From assembly GCA_039923495.1 (NCBI GenBank), contig JBDTCO010000006.1:40575-104574 (forward strand): a stretch of 64,000 nucleotides of DNA, given 5' to 3'. Below the pieces are notes generated by a model. The model was given only the letters and a program-made list of their open reading frames with translations. It did no database searches and was not told the DNA's origin. The position numbers and the translations under genes are program-made. This document shows, one piece after another, positions 16,405 to 23,759 of this stretch (position 1 is the first letter of the stretch; each line of letters opens with the position of its first letter). This DNA comes from JBDTCO01 sp039923495. GTDB lineage: Bacteria; Myxococcota_A; Polyangia; Palsa-1104.

Positions 16405-16740
16405 TCACGGCGTTCTCTGGAAGCGGGCGATGAACGCGGAGACACACTCGCGCGACTCTTCGTCCTCGTCGGTGAAGTGAGCGCCGAACCCGACGCCCGG
16501 CTCGACGTGCACGACCTTTGCGACGGCGCGCAGCGCGGCCGACGAGCGCATCGAGCCGACGAAGAGCTGCACCTCGTCGCCGATCTTCACGACGGCGTTC
16601 GACTCGACGAAGATGCCCGACTTCGATAGGTTGCGCGAAGTGCCGAGCACCGTGCGCACGCCTTCGGGGTGGCTTTCGACGATGAGCGTCTCCGTGCGAA
16701 CGAGCTCTCGCGAGAAATCACGGCGGGCGTCGTCACTCAT
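16405..16740 (-). CDS. PilZ-domain protein
   Basis: This is a stand-alone PilZ domain of 111 residues, the type of domain that binds cyclic di-GMP or has lost that ability and acts in protein contacts. The motif SRNLSKSGIFVES near residue 39-51 matches D/NxSxxG. An arginine-rich start (ARRDFSRELVR) may supply the RxxxR element but is not a textbook match. The barrel is complete, ending in the family's GFGAHFTDEDEESRE region. Such short PilZ proteins are numerous in myxobacteria and linked to motility and surface behaviour. The ATG at 16740 overlaps, in opposite orientation, the ATG of the outer-membrane gene at 16739 (CATG). Confidence 0.85.
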   Translation of the reverse strand: MSDDARRDFSRELVRTETLIVESHPEGVRTVLGTSRNLSKSGIFVESNAVVKIGDEVQLFVGSMRSSAALRAVAKVVHVEPGVGFGAHFTDEDEESRECVSAFIARFQRTP

Positions 16741-17908
16741 GCCGCCATTGTACCGCGGCCTCGCGGTCTGCTCGACATTGCTCTGTGTCCTCGTCGCTGC
16801 GCCACATCCTGCGCGCGCCGACGGCGTCCTGCGCACCGCCATCAACACGGGGTACGAGCCGGCTCTCGCGGGTGACTTCGGCGGCCACGGCTGGGTGCTC
16901 GTGCGCGCCGATCGCGAAGGCGCGCTCCCTCGCGGCGCGCGCATGTCCATCGAGTACAACACCGACACGCTGCGCCTCAGCATCGATCGCGCCCGCTTCG
17001 ATCGCGTCGAGCTCGGCATCGGGGTCGTCGGCGAGGCGATCCTCGCCGGCGTGCTCACCGACTACTGGCGCGACGGCCACGAGGAGGGCTCGCATGCCTT
17101 TTCGGCCAGCTACGTCGGCGCGATCGGAGGCGCCAAGGTGGATCTCCGACCGCACTACCTCGAGATCACTGCGGGCGCTCGTCGCTGGCTGTTCGGTCGC
17201 TGGACGGGGACCTCGCCCGATCTCGTGCTGCCGCCGAGCGCGTGGGTGGGCGAGCTCCGCATGCGCTACACGTACTGGAAGATCGCGCCCGATCCGTCGA
17301 CGTACGAGGCGCAGCGCGCGTTCTGGCGCGTGCGCGGCGTGGGCTTCGGGCTCGAGGTGTCCGGCGATCTGCGCTCCGAGGCCCACGCGTGGGGCGCGAT
17401 CGGTCCGTCGTTCGCTCTGACCGATCCGCGCAACGATCCGTCGCGCGTCGTCGTCGGTGCGCACCAGTGGCTGAGGCTCGGCTGGCAGGTGGCGTCGCGC
17501 GTGCGGCTGCAGGCGCGCGAGGAGGCGCACTGGATGCACGGCGAGGACGATCTCGATCGCCAGCGCATCGGTGGCATGAACCCGTACGTCGTGCCGCTCG
17601 CGGGCGCGCCCTGGCCGTCCTACCTGTCGGGCAAGCTGCTCGCGCTCGAGGGCTCGGTCCACCTCCGCGTCAAGAACCAGCAGGAGCTCGGCATGCTCGT
17701 CGACGGCGTGCTCACCGAGGACGTGCGTCGGGTCGGGGCCACCGACGCGCGCTGGCTCGCGGGCATCGGCGTCTTCGCGGATCTACGCCTGCGTGGCTTC
17801 CAGCTCGACATCCGCGCCGGCTGGTCCCCGACGACGCAGCCCGGCAACCACCGTGGCTCCGGCACGCTGCTGGTCGCCATCGGCTGGGGCGGCGTGCGCG
17901 CGCGGTAG
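16739..17908 (+). CDS. Exported protein, probably outer-membrane beta-barrel
   Basis: I do not recognise a family. The protein is 389 residues with a signal peptide (MPPLYRGLAVCSTLLCVLVA, cleavage probably after ARA near residue 27). The mature part alternates polar and hydrophobic residues with many aromatic ends (for example LEITAGARRWLFGRW, WVGELRMRYTYWKI, FQLDIRAGWSP) and closes with TLLVAIGWGGVRAR. This suggests an outer-membrane beta-barrel. The ATG at 16739 shares two bases with the ATG of the PilZ gene on the other strand, so each promoter must lie inside the neighbour's coding region. A TTG a few codons later is an alternative start. The length does not match common porins. Confidence 0.65.
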   Translation: MPPLYRGLAVCSTLLCVLVAAPHPARADGVLRTAINTGYEPALAGDFGGHGWVLVRADREGALPRGARMSIEYNTDTLRLSIDRARFDRVELGIGVVGEAILAGVLTDYWRDGHEEGSHAFSASYVGAIGGAKVDLRPHYLEITAGARRWLFGRWTGTSPDLVLPPSAWVGELRMRYTYWKIAPDPSTYEAQRAFWRVRGVGFGLEVSGDLRSEAHAWGAIGPSFALTDPRNDPSRVVVGAHQWLRLGWQVASRVRLQAREEAHWMHGEDDLDRQRIGGMNPYVVPLAGAPWPSYLSGKLLALEGSVHLRVKNQQELGMLVDGVLTEDVRRVGATDARWLAGIGVFADLRLRGFQLDIRAGWSPTTQPGNHRGSGTLLVAIGWGGVRAR

Positions 17909-17912
17909 TCGG

Positions 17913-18644
17913 CTACCTGGCGCAGCGAAAGCCGAGATCCGTGTCGCGGTAGTCCTCGGGCCAGCCGACGCGGTTGGCGGTGCGTGGCGCCGCCAGGATC
18001 GAGCAGCACGCACCGCCACGCACGCTGCGGCGCGGTGCACGCCCGAGCTCCTCTGCGCCACGCGGCGTCGGCGCGGTGTGCGAGCGGCCGTAGTAGTCGG
18101 CGGTCCACTCCCAGACGTTGCCGGCGAGATCGTAGAGGCCGTCGCTGCTGGGTGGATAGCTGGCGACCGCGACGGGGCGCCCGGGGTTGTCCGGGCAGCG
18201 ACCCTCGCCCTCGTAGTTGCCCCAGTTGGCGCGCGCGCAGTCGGGCGCGTCACCCCACGGGTAGGTTTGCGAGCCGGTCCCGCGGGCCGCGCGCTCCCAC
18301 TCGAGCTCGGTGGGGAGCCGCCCACCGACCGCCCTGCAGTAGGCCGCGGCCTCGCTCCAGCGGACGTCGGTCATCGGTAGCCGCGAGAGGAGATCGGTCC
18401 ACATCACCTGGCGACGAACACACGCCCCTGCGAGCACGCAGGCCGTGTACGCGCCGCGCGTGACCTCGGTTCGATCGAGCGTAAACGCGGCGACCTCGAC
18501 GAGGCGCGCGGGTCCTTCGTCTTGTTCCGGGCGATCGATCCCGGTTCGCACGCTCGCGCCCATGCGTACACGCGCGCGCGGGAGCGACACCGGGGAGGGG
18601 TCGAACGTGGCGATGGCGAGCAGCAGCCGGAGCAGCGCGAGCAC
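17913..18644 (-). CDS. SUMF1/formylglycine-generating-enzyme-like protein
   Basis: This 243-residue protein carries the formylglycine-generating enzyme (SUMF1) sulfatase-modifying fold. A hydrophobic N-terminus (LALLRLLLAIAT) suggests export or membrane attachment. Landmarks are FTLDRTEVTRGAYTACV, GGRLPTELEWERAARG, YPWGD, GLYDLAGNVWEWTADYY, RGGACC and a final LGFRCAR. True formylglycine-generating enzymes need a pair of cysteines near the RGG motif; here two adjacent cysteines are present (GGACCS), so activity cannot be assumed. Many bacterial relatives serve as ligand-binding or regulatory domains in myxobacteria. The start is GTG at 18644. It is convergent with the outer-membrane gene. Confidence 0.85.
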   Translation of the reverse strand: MLALLRLLLAIATFDPSPVSLPRARVRMGASVRTGIDRPEQDEGPARLVEVAAFTLDRTEVTRGAYTACVLAGACVRRQVMWTDLLSRLPMTDVRWSEAAAYCRAVGGRLPTELEWERAARGTGSQTYPWGDAPDCARANWGNYEGEGRCPDNPGRPVAVASYPPSSDGLYDLAGNVWEWTADYYGRSHTAPTPRGAEELGRAPRRSVRGGACCSILAAPRTANRVGWPEDYRDTDLGFRCAR

Positions 18645-18708
18645 GACCTACATTATGACAAATGGCCGCATCGAGGCGCTTCGCCCCGGCGGTGCGATCA
18701 TGTGTGAA

Positions 18709-18999
18709 TCAGGCGCGCCCACGCATCGGCGAGGGGACCGGCTCCTTCATCGCATCGATCGGGTTGCACTCGTCGATGTCGTCGGCGAGCTCCTGCCCGA
18801 TGGTCGAGATCACGAACGGACCGCCGAGCTCCTCGGCAAGTGGTTGATCTCGAATGTCTTCGGAGGCGTCCTCGCCGGTGAGGGCGTCGCGCATGAACTC
18901 CTCCGCCATCTCCTCGTCGACACTCCCCGTGGTGTGGAACGCCCCACCCTGCGGGTCGGGAAGAAATGCGTTGGCGTCGTCTTTTCTCTGCTTGGCCAT
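18709..18999 (-). CDS. Small acidic hypothetical protein
   Basis: This is an unrecognised 96-residue soluble protein, strongly acidic in the middle (DEEMAEEFMRDALTGEDASEDI), with no membrane segment. It starts MAKQRKDDANAFLPDPQGGAF from the ATG at 18999; the frame extends upstream to 19314 without a plausible sequence. Its coding status rests on codon pattern and on its filling the gap between neighbours. It is divergent from the RadC-like gene. The acidic character could suit a DNA mimic or partner protein, but that is speculation. Confidence 0.55.
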   Translation of the reverse strand: MAKQRKDDANAFLPDPQGGAFHTTGSVDEEMAEEFMRDALTGEDASEDIRDQPLAEELGGPFVISTIGQELADDIDECNPIDAMKEPVPSPMRGRA

Positions 19000-19187
19000 G
19001 GTGATTGCTCCCTGGCGATGCTCTGCCGCCTTCATCTGCTGCGAGGATGGGGCCACCTTCGCTGCCGCGCCGCGTGGCATGCCGTCCGTGCGCCGGACGT
19101 GCGCGTCCGGTGGGCGGACGGTCTCGGACACCGATGCTGCGATCTCCAGCGCTTGCGCCTGGCGACGTGCTTGCAGCGGCCTGTCCC

Positions 19188-19811
19188 ATGAACGACGCGC
19201 TCGTTGCTCGCCTCGCGCTCCGCGGGGTCGACGCCCTCTCGGACGCCGAGCTCCTCGCGGTCGTGTGCAGCTGGCCCGTGGACGAATCGCAGCGGCTGCT
19301 CGATGGCGAGCCACCGATGAAGCGACGCGGCGACGATCCGCAGCTCCGCATCACGGCGCTGCTCTCGCTCGCGCGCCGCCGCGATCGACCGGTCGCCGAG
19401 CTCCCGACGCTCGACAGCGCGGCGGCCGTGGCGGCGCTGCTGTTCGAGCTCGGCCACGCGGAGGTCGAGGAGCTGCACGCGCTCGCGCTCGACTCGCGGA
19501 ACCGACTCGTGCGCCGCGTCGTGGTCGCGCGCGGTGCGGTGAACCAGGTGGCCACGTCGGCGCGCGAGGTGTTCCGGCCGCTCGTGCTCGCGGGCGCGAC
19601 GCGAGCCATCGTCGTGCACAACCATCCGAGCGGCGATGCGCAGCCCAGCCCCGAAGATCGGCAGCTCACCAGTCGACTCGGCGCGGCCGGTGAGCTCCTC
19701 GGGATCGCGCTGCTCGATCACGTCATCGTCGCCAGCGGGGGATATTTCAGCTTTGCGGAGGAGGGCGGCTCGCCGCTCCGTCGTCAGGGCGCTCGACGTG
19801 CGAATCGCTGA
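19188..19811 (+). CDS. RadC-like JAB/MPN-domain protein
   Basis: This is a 207-residue RadC-family protein. The C-terminal JAMM metal site is intact: H144 and H146 in VVHNHPSGD and D157 in SPED, with upstream acidic residues near E95. The N-terminal helix-hairpin-helix region (ALSDAELLAVVCS) is shortened and lacks the glycine pattern, so DNA contact may be weak. Despite the name, RadC is not clearly a repair enzyme; the metal site suggests a protease or nuclease activity that has not been settled. The ATG at 19188 gives MNDALVARLALRGV. A PorV-like gene follows after its own promoter. Confidence 0.85.
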   Translation: MNDALVARLALRGVDALSDAELLAVVCSWPVDESQRLLDGEPPMKRRGDDPQLRITALLSLARRRDRPVAELPTLDSAAAVAALLFELGHAEVEELHALALDSRNRLVRRVVVARGAVNQVATSAREVFRPLVLAGATRAIVVHNHPSGDAQPSPEDRQLTSRLGAAGELLGIALLDHVIVASGGYFSFAEEGGSPLRRQGARRANR

Positions 19812-19815
19812 AATG

Positions 19816-19844
19816 TTGGACACCCGATCGGCATTGGCTAGGAT
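19816..19844 (+). promoter_or_regulatory. Candidate sigma-70-type promoter for the PorV/FadL-like gene
   Basis: TTGGAC (19816-19821), 17 bases, TAGGAT (19839-19844). Both hexamers score 4 of 6 or better, with optimal spacing. Transcription would start near 19851, about 9 bases before the GTG at 19860. Confidence 0.5.
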
Positions 19845-19859
19845 GGCAGAATTCTTAGC

Positions 19860-20834
19860 GTGCGCACCCCCCTCATCACGATCTTCCTGGCGCTCGTTGC
19901 GGTGCTTTGTCTCGGTGCTGGCCGCGCAGAAGCGCAGGCCGACTACGTCGGTACGCGCGCGCTCGGCATGGGCGAGGCACTGCGCGCGAACGCCGCCGGT
20001 GCGTCCGCCATCCTCCTCAATCCGTCGGGCATGTCGCTGTCGCGAGGCTACGTCGTCGAGGCGGGCTATGGCATTCGCGTGGAGGACGTCGGTCACCACG
20101 CGTTCGTGGCCATCGTCGACTCGGTCACCTCGCGTGTCGCCGCCGGCCTCTACTACGAGTACATCCATGCGAACCCGAAGCTCGGCTTCGACTGGGCCGG
20201 CGGCCGTGTCGCCGACGACAAGCTGACGCGCAGCGGCCACGCGGCCGGCATCTCGCTGTCGATCGCGCTCGGCGAGCGCTTCCTGCTCGGCGCGAGCGTG
20301 AAGTACCTGCACTTCGACACCAACGCGCCGCTGCCCGCCGGTACGCACCCCTCCAAGCTCAGTTTAGATCACATCAACGGCGTGACGTTCGATGTCGGTG
20401 CCACCTTCAAGCTCCATCCCAAGTTCCAGATCGCTGCCGTCGGTTACAACCTCTGGAACCACGGGAGCCGCGAGACGCCGACCTCGGCGGGCTTCGGCCT
20501 GTCGTTCATCCCCATCCCCACGCTGCTCATCAACTTCGACGGCGTGGCCAACTTCACGGGGTACAAGACGCTCGTGGTCACCGACGATCCCAGCGTCGTG
20601 AAGTACAAGTTCAAGCCGACCGGCCGCTTCGGCCCCGGCATCGAGTGGCTCATCGCCAGCAAGGTCCCTGTCCGCGCGGGCTTCGTGTACGACACCGGCC
20701 TCAACGCGGCGTACGTCACCGCAGGCACGGGCTACTTCGGTCAGTCGTTCGCGGTCGACCTCAGCTACCGCGGCAAGGTCACGGGCGGCGTCGAGAACTT
20801 CCTCATGATCGGTCTCCGCCTCTTCATCAATTAG
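19860..20834 (+). CDS. PorV/FadL-like outer-membrane beta-barrel protein
   Basis: This 324-residue exported protein starts at GTG with a signal peptide (MRTPLITIFLALVAVLCLGA, cleavage near AEA-QA). Mature residues begin YVGTRALGMGEALRANAAGA followed by ILLNPSGMSL. That is the N-terminal hatch-like motif seen in PorV/PorQ and FadL-type barrels, in which an asparagine-proline pair (NP) is conserved. Alternating strands continue to the C-terminus and end LMIGLRLFIN, a typical outer-membrane insertion signal. It probably transports hydrophobic compounds or serves as an accessory barrel; substrate is unknown. It is a single gene with its own promoter. Confidence 0.75.
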   Translation: MRTPLITIFLALVAVLCLGAGRAEAQADYVGTRALGMGEALRANAAGASAILLNPSGMSLSRGYVVEAGYGIRVEDVGHHAFVAIVDSVTSRVAAGLYYEYIHANPKLGFDWAGGRVADDKLTRSGHAAGISLSIALGERFLLGASVKYLHFDTNAPLPAGTHPSKLSLDHINGVTFDVGATFKLHPKFQIAAVGYNLWNHGSRETPTSAGFGLSFIPIPTLLINFDGVANFTGYKTLVVTDDPSVVKYKFKPTGRFGPGIEWLIASKVPVRAGFVYDTGLNAAYVTAGTGYFGQSFAVDLSYRGKVTGGVENFLMIGLRLFIN

Positions 20835-20924
20835 ATCGTGGGGCATCGCGTCCGCAGGCCTGCGTGCGTCTGCCCCGTCGCGAGGCGTGTGCACCCCGTG
20901 GTAGAGTCGTAACGGGGGTGCGGG

Positions 20925-22229
20925 ATGGCCGAGTTCGAGATCGCTGCCGGCGTTGGGGAACAGCGCGTTCCGGTGGTTCCCGACGAGACTCGGCCTGCGA
21001 AGGCGTCTACCGCAGCGGCGGGTCGAGCGGCGGTGCAACGCATGCTCGTCCATACCGAACACACAGGCCTCAACCTTCGTTCGGCTCCTAGCACCGCGGC
21101 CGACGTACTCGGGACGCTCGTACGGGGCTCCGAGGTCGAGACATCCGGCGCGCCCGAGAGCGGCTTCGTCGCGGTGAATGATACCGCTTCGGGAAAGCGC
21201 GGCTGGGCCTCCACGAGTTACTTGCGCGCAGTTCCGTCGGGCTTCAGTCGCCCGCCGCTGACGTTGCCGCCCGCGAAGCCGCCCGCAGTTGCAGGGGCGA
21301 TCGCAGCCCACGTCGTCAGCCAGACGCTTCCACGAGCCGCCCAGGACAATACTCGCGTCGCGATGACGCCGAGGTTGCTCTCCGCTGCCGTGAACGTGTC
21401 CGCGTTGCCGAAGGACGATCACAAGTACGAGACGATCGCCGGACGCGCGTTCGTGAAGGGCGCTGGCGATGCGAGCGACATCGACCCGAACGACGTCGCA
21501 CAAGGCGGGCTCGGTGATTGTTACTTCCTCTCGGCGGCGGCCGCCGTCGCGCGCGCGAACCCCGAGCTCATCCGGCGACTCATCAAGCAGGTCGGACCGC
21601 ATGCCTACGAGGTCACGCTCTACGGGGAGGATCACTTCTGGTCGTCGAGCACGCCGCACAAGTTCGTCGTCAGTGACCAGTTTGCCACCGATGGGCACGG
21701 GCACGCCGTCTATGCACAACCGGGTGACGTCGGTCGGGAGGGTCCGGAGCTCTGGGTGATGCTCCTCGAGAAGGCCTTCGCCACGATGAAGGGCAGCTCG
21801 AAGGCGCTCGAAGGCGGCCTCGGCTCCACCGGGCTCGGGCTCTTGCTCCAGGGCGGCGGCAAGGACTACCAGACCGGAGACTACACGCCCGACCAGCTCA
21901 TGAAGCTCATCAACGACGCGATGCACGCGCACCTGCCGGTGACGACCGGAACGGGGGTGGTGATCAGCAATGGGGCCTCCTTACTCGACGAGCTGAAGGC
22001 GAAACATCCGTCGCTGCCGGACTGGTTCATCAGCAAGGAGAAAGAGCGGCAGCTCGCAGCGATGGCGAAGGTCGGTGCGGTACAGCCGCACGAGTACTCG
22101 ATCGCCAGCATCGATCTCAAGACACGGCACGTGAAGATCCAGAACCCATGGGGTTTCGCCCACCTCGATCTCTCGTTCGAGGACTACAAGGCAGCATTCA
22201 CCGAGTTCTCGATCGGCGCTGCCCAATGA
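20925..22229 (+). CDS. Calpain-family cysteine protease with SH3-like domain
   Basis: This 434-residue protein combines an N-terminal bacterial SH3 domain (about 42-101; GLNLRSAPSTAADVLGTLVRG to WASTSYL) with a C-terminal calpain (C2) protease domain (about 160-434). The triad is visible: C199 in QGGLGDCYFLSA, H389 in QPHEYSI and N407 in IQNPWGF. There is no classical signal peptide; the first 40 residues are Ala/Thr-rich. It may be cytoplasmic or exported by a specialised system. SH3b domains often bind cell-wall peptides. The stop overlaps the start of a lipoprotein gene (ATGA), so the two products are made together. That suggests an inhibitor, immunity or substrate relationship, which is inference. 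Confidence 0.88.
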   Translation: MAEFEIAAGVGEQRVPVVPDETRPAKASTAAAGRAAVQRMLVHTEHTGLNLRSAPSTAADVLGTLVRGSEVETSGAPESGFVAVNDTASGKRGWASTSYLRAVPSGFSRPPLTLPPAKPPAVAGAIAAHVVSQTLPRAAQDNTRVAMTPRLLSAAVNVSALPKDDHKYETIAGRAFVKGAGDASDIDPNDVAQGGLGDCYFLSAAAAVARANPELIRRLIKQVGPHAYEVTLYGEDHFWSSSTPHKFVVSDQFATDGHGHAVYAQPGDVGREGPELWVMLLEKAFATMKGSSKALEGGLGSTGLGLLLQGGGKDYQTGDYTPDQLMKLINDAMHAHLPVTTGTGVVISNGASLLDELKAKHPSLPDWFISKEKERQLAAMAKVGAVQPHEYSIASIDLKTRHVKIQNPWGFAHLDLSFEDYKAAFTEFSIGAAQ

Positions 22230-22594
22230 GATGGGCGGCGCCTCTCACTGCGCTCCTGCTCTCCGCCTGCAGCACGCACTCGTCCGCCGCCTCCCCTGTA
22301 CAAGGAAACTCCGTGACAGAAGAACGCTTGGAGCTCGTCTCGACGACGGTCGCGTGGATCGGCGATGCCCGATGCGGGATCGGCAACATCCATCGTGCGA
22401 GCTACGTCGACGGCACGGGACGGTCGCAGGAGGGCCTCGTGGTCGACCTGCTCCCTGCTCCCTCTGCCGGTGAGAAGGAGCGTGTCTTCTCCGTCGGCAA
22501 GGACAGCTCGTTCGAGCTCGGCGGCGCACGCTGGGTGGTGCTGAGCATCGAACCCGGCACCCGCGGCAGGGTCACCCTTCGCAAGACCCGCTGA
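22226..22594 (+). CDS. Small lipoprotein coupled to the calpain-like protease
   Basis: This is a 122-residue lipoprotein: MRWAAPLTALLLSAC places the lipid-bearing cysteine at 15 (lipobox LLSAC). The mature part is a compact beta-rich domain of about 100 residues with two strands ending LVVDLLPAP and WVVLSIEPGTRGRVTL. I do not recognise the family. A pair of internal features, CGIGNIHRASY and a FELGG segment, could be binding loops. Its ATG overlaps the protease stop (ATGA). A membrane-anchored periplasmic partner coupled to a protease gene looks like an immunity or inhibitor gene, but no sequence motif proves that. Confidence 0.75.
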   Translation: MRWAAPLTALLLSACSTHSSAASPVQGNSVTEERLELVSTTVAWIGDARCGIGNIHRASYVDGTGRSQEGLVVDLLPAPSAGEKERVFSVGKDSSFELGGARWVVLSIEPGTRGRVTLRKTR

Positions 22595-22611
22595 GCTTTT
22601 CCGGGTCGTGA

Positions 22612-22636
22612 CGCATCGGGAACTTTTCCTGATGCG
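22612..22636. promoter_or_regulatory. 25-bp inverted repeat upstream of the ECF sigma gene
   Basis: CGCATC-G-GGAA-CTT-TTCC-T-GATGCG is an inverted repeat with a three-base loop and one mismatch per arm. It starts 18 bases after the lipoprotein stop. It could be a terminator stem, though there is no U-run, or an operator, because its centre contains the GGAAC element of the putative ECF promoter. Confidence 0.4.
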
Positions 22637-22643
22637 CGGTGTC
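22619..22643 (+). promoter_or_regulatory. Candidate autoregulated ECF promoter (GGAAC-N17-GTC)
   Basis: GGAAC at 22619-22623 and GTC at 22641-22643, 17 bases apart, match the general ECF pattern of GGAAC near -35 and GTC near -10. The sigma gene starts at 22667, about 14 bases after the expected start point. ECF sigma genes commonly control their own promoter. Confidence 0.45.
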
Positions 22644-22666
22644 TGCTCGGGTAAGGTGCGGGCTCC

Positions 22667-23278
22667 ATGAGCGAAGCCGCAGGGCCGCTGCAAGCGATAC
22701 GCGAGGCGCTGCTCATCCGGCGGCTCCGGCAGCGCGACGAGAAGGCGTTCGAAGAGGTCGTCGTGCTGTACCGCGACAAGGTCTTCGGGCTCGTGCTGCG
22801 GATGGTAGGCAACCGCGAGGAGGCCGACGACCTGTCGCAGGAGGTCTTCATCACGGTGCTGAAGTCGATCCACACGTTCCGTGGCGACTCGAAGTTCTCG
22901 ACGTGGCTCTATCGCATCGCGTCCAACCACACCAAGAACCGCATGAAGTACCTGCACCGTCGGGCCTACAAGACCACGGGCGAGCTCGACGAGGCGGCCG
23001 AGCATGCGATGACGCGCGGCGATGCCCAGGCGAAGGGTCGCGAGCAGACGCCCGAGTCGGCGATGGCGGGCCGGCAGATCGATCGAGTGGTGCAGGACGC
23101 GATCGCGCAGCTCGACGACGACCACCGCGAGATCATCGTGCTGCGCGACATGGAAGAGCTGTCGTACGAGGAGATCGTCGAGATCACCGGGCTCGCGGAG
23201 GGCACCGTGAAGTCCAGGCTGCACCGCGCGCGAACCGCCTTGAAGGAGCACGTGCAGAAGCGGCTCGGTGAGGGGTAA
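22667..23278 (+). CDS. RpoE-like ECF sigma factor
   Basis: This 203-residue ECF sigma factor is close to the RpoE group. Region 2 covers about 18-100 (RQRDEKAFEEVVVLYRDKVFG, EEADDLSQEVFITVLKSIHT, STWLYRIASNHTKNRMKYL). Region 4 covers about 140-195 (LDDDHREIIVLRDMEELSYE, EIVEITGLAEGTVKSRLHRA). The ATG at 22667 gives MSEAAGPLQAIREA. The next gene, one base downstream, encodes a zinc-finger anti-sigma factor, so this is a regulated pair. A GGAAC-GTC promoter candidate upstream suggests autoregulation. The signal sensed is not visible. Confidence 0.93.
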   Translation: MSEAAGPLQAIREALLIRRLRQRDEKAFEEVVVLYRDKVFGLVLRMVGNREEADDLSQEVFITVLKSIHTFRGDSKFSTWLYRIASNHTKNRMKYLHRRAYKTTGELDEAAEHAMTRGDAQAKGREQTPESAMAGRQIDRVVQDAIAQLDDDHREIIVLRDMEELSYEEIVEITGLAEGTVKSRLHRARTALKEHVQKRLGEG

Positions 23279-23279
23279 C

Positions 23280-23639
23280 GTGAGCGCGATGGACCACGAG
23301 GCCACCCAGGCGCTGTTCTCCGCCTACGTCGATGGCGAGCTCACCGCCGCCGAGCGCGCCGTCGTGGACGCGCACCTCGCCGGCTGTGAGGCGTGCACCG
23401 CCGAGCTCGCGACGTTCCGCTCGACGCTCGCGGCGATGCGCGGCGCCGTGCCGGTCGCACCGCCCGATGCGTTCATGGACGAGCTGAAGGCGCAGATTCG
23501 CGCGCGCTCGAGAGGCCGCTTCTTCGGCGCGCGTCGTCGCGGCTACGGCCCCGAGATCGCGTCGCTCGTCACGCTGCTCATCGCGGTCGGCGTGTACGTG
23601 CTGCTCTCGGTGATGCAGCCGACGTGGCTTCTTCGCTGA
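23280..23639 (+). CDS. Zinc-finger (zf-HC2) anti-sigma factor with one membrane helix
   Basis: This 119-residue protein has the ZAS/zf-HC2 signature H-x3-C-x2-C at DAHLAGCEAC, which binds zinc and holds the sigma factor. A basic linker (RARSRGRFFGARRRGYG) precedes a single membrane helix IASLVTLLIAVGVYVLLSVM and a very short periplasmic end, so signal probably reaches it through other membrane proteins or through redox of the zinc site. The start is GTG at 23280, one base past the sigma stop. An ATG at 23289 (MDHEATQ) is equally possible. It pairs with the RpoE-like sigma factor immediately upstream. Confidence 0.85.
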   Translation: MSAMDHEATQALFSAYVDGELTAAERAVVDAHLAGCEACTAELATFRSTLAAMRGAVPVAPPDAFMDELKAQIRARSRGRFFGARRRGYGPEIASLVTLLIAVGVYVLLSVMQPTWLLR

Positions 23640-23658
23640 GAATCGAAAGGGAACAGGG

Positions 23659-23673
23659 CGACCAGCGTGGTCG
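23659..23673. other. Short hairpin between convergent genes
   Basis: CGACCA-GCG-TGGTCG lies 20 bp after the anti-sigma stop. The 120-bp convergent gap to the glycosyltransferase gene holds no other feature. There is no U-tract, so termination is only a guess. Confidence 0.25.
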
Positions 23674-23759
23674 TCGCTGCGCGGCCGCATGGTCGATGAG
23701 CTCAGCCGCGGAGCGACACCGCCGGCTTCCTGTCGCCGCGTTCCGTTCCGTGTTGCGAT

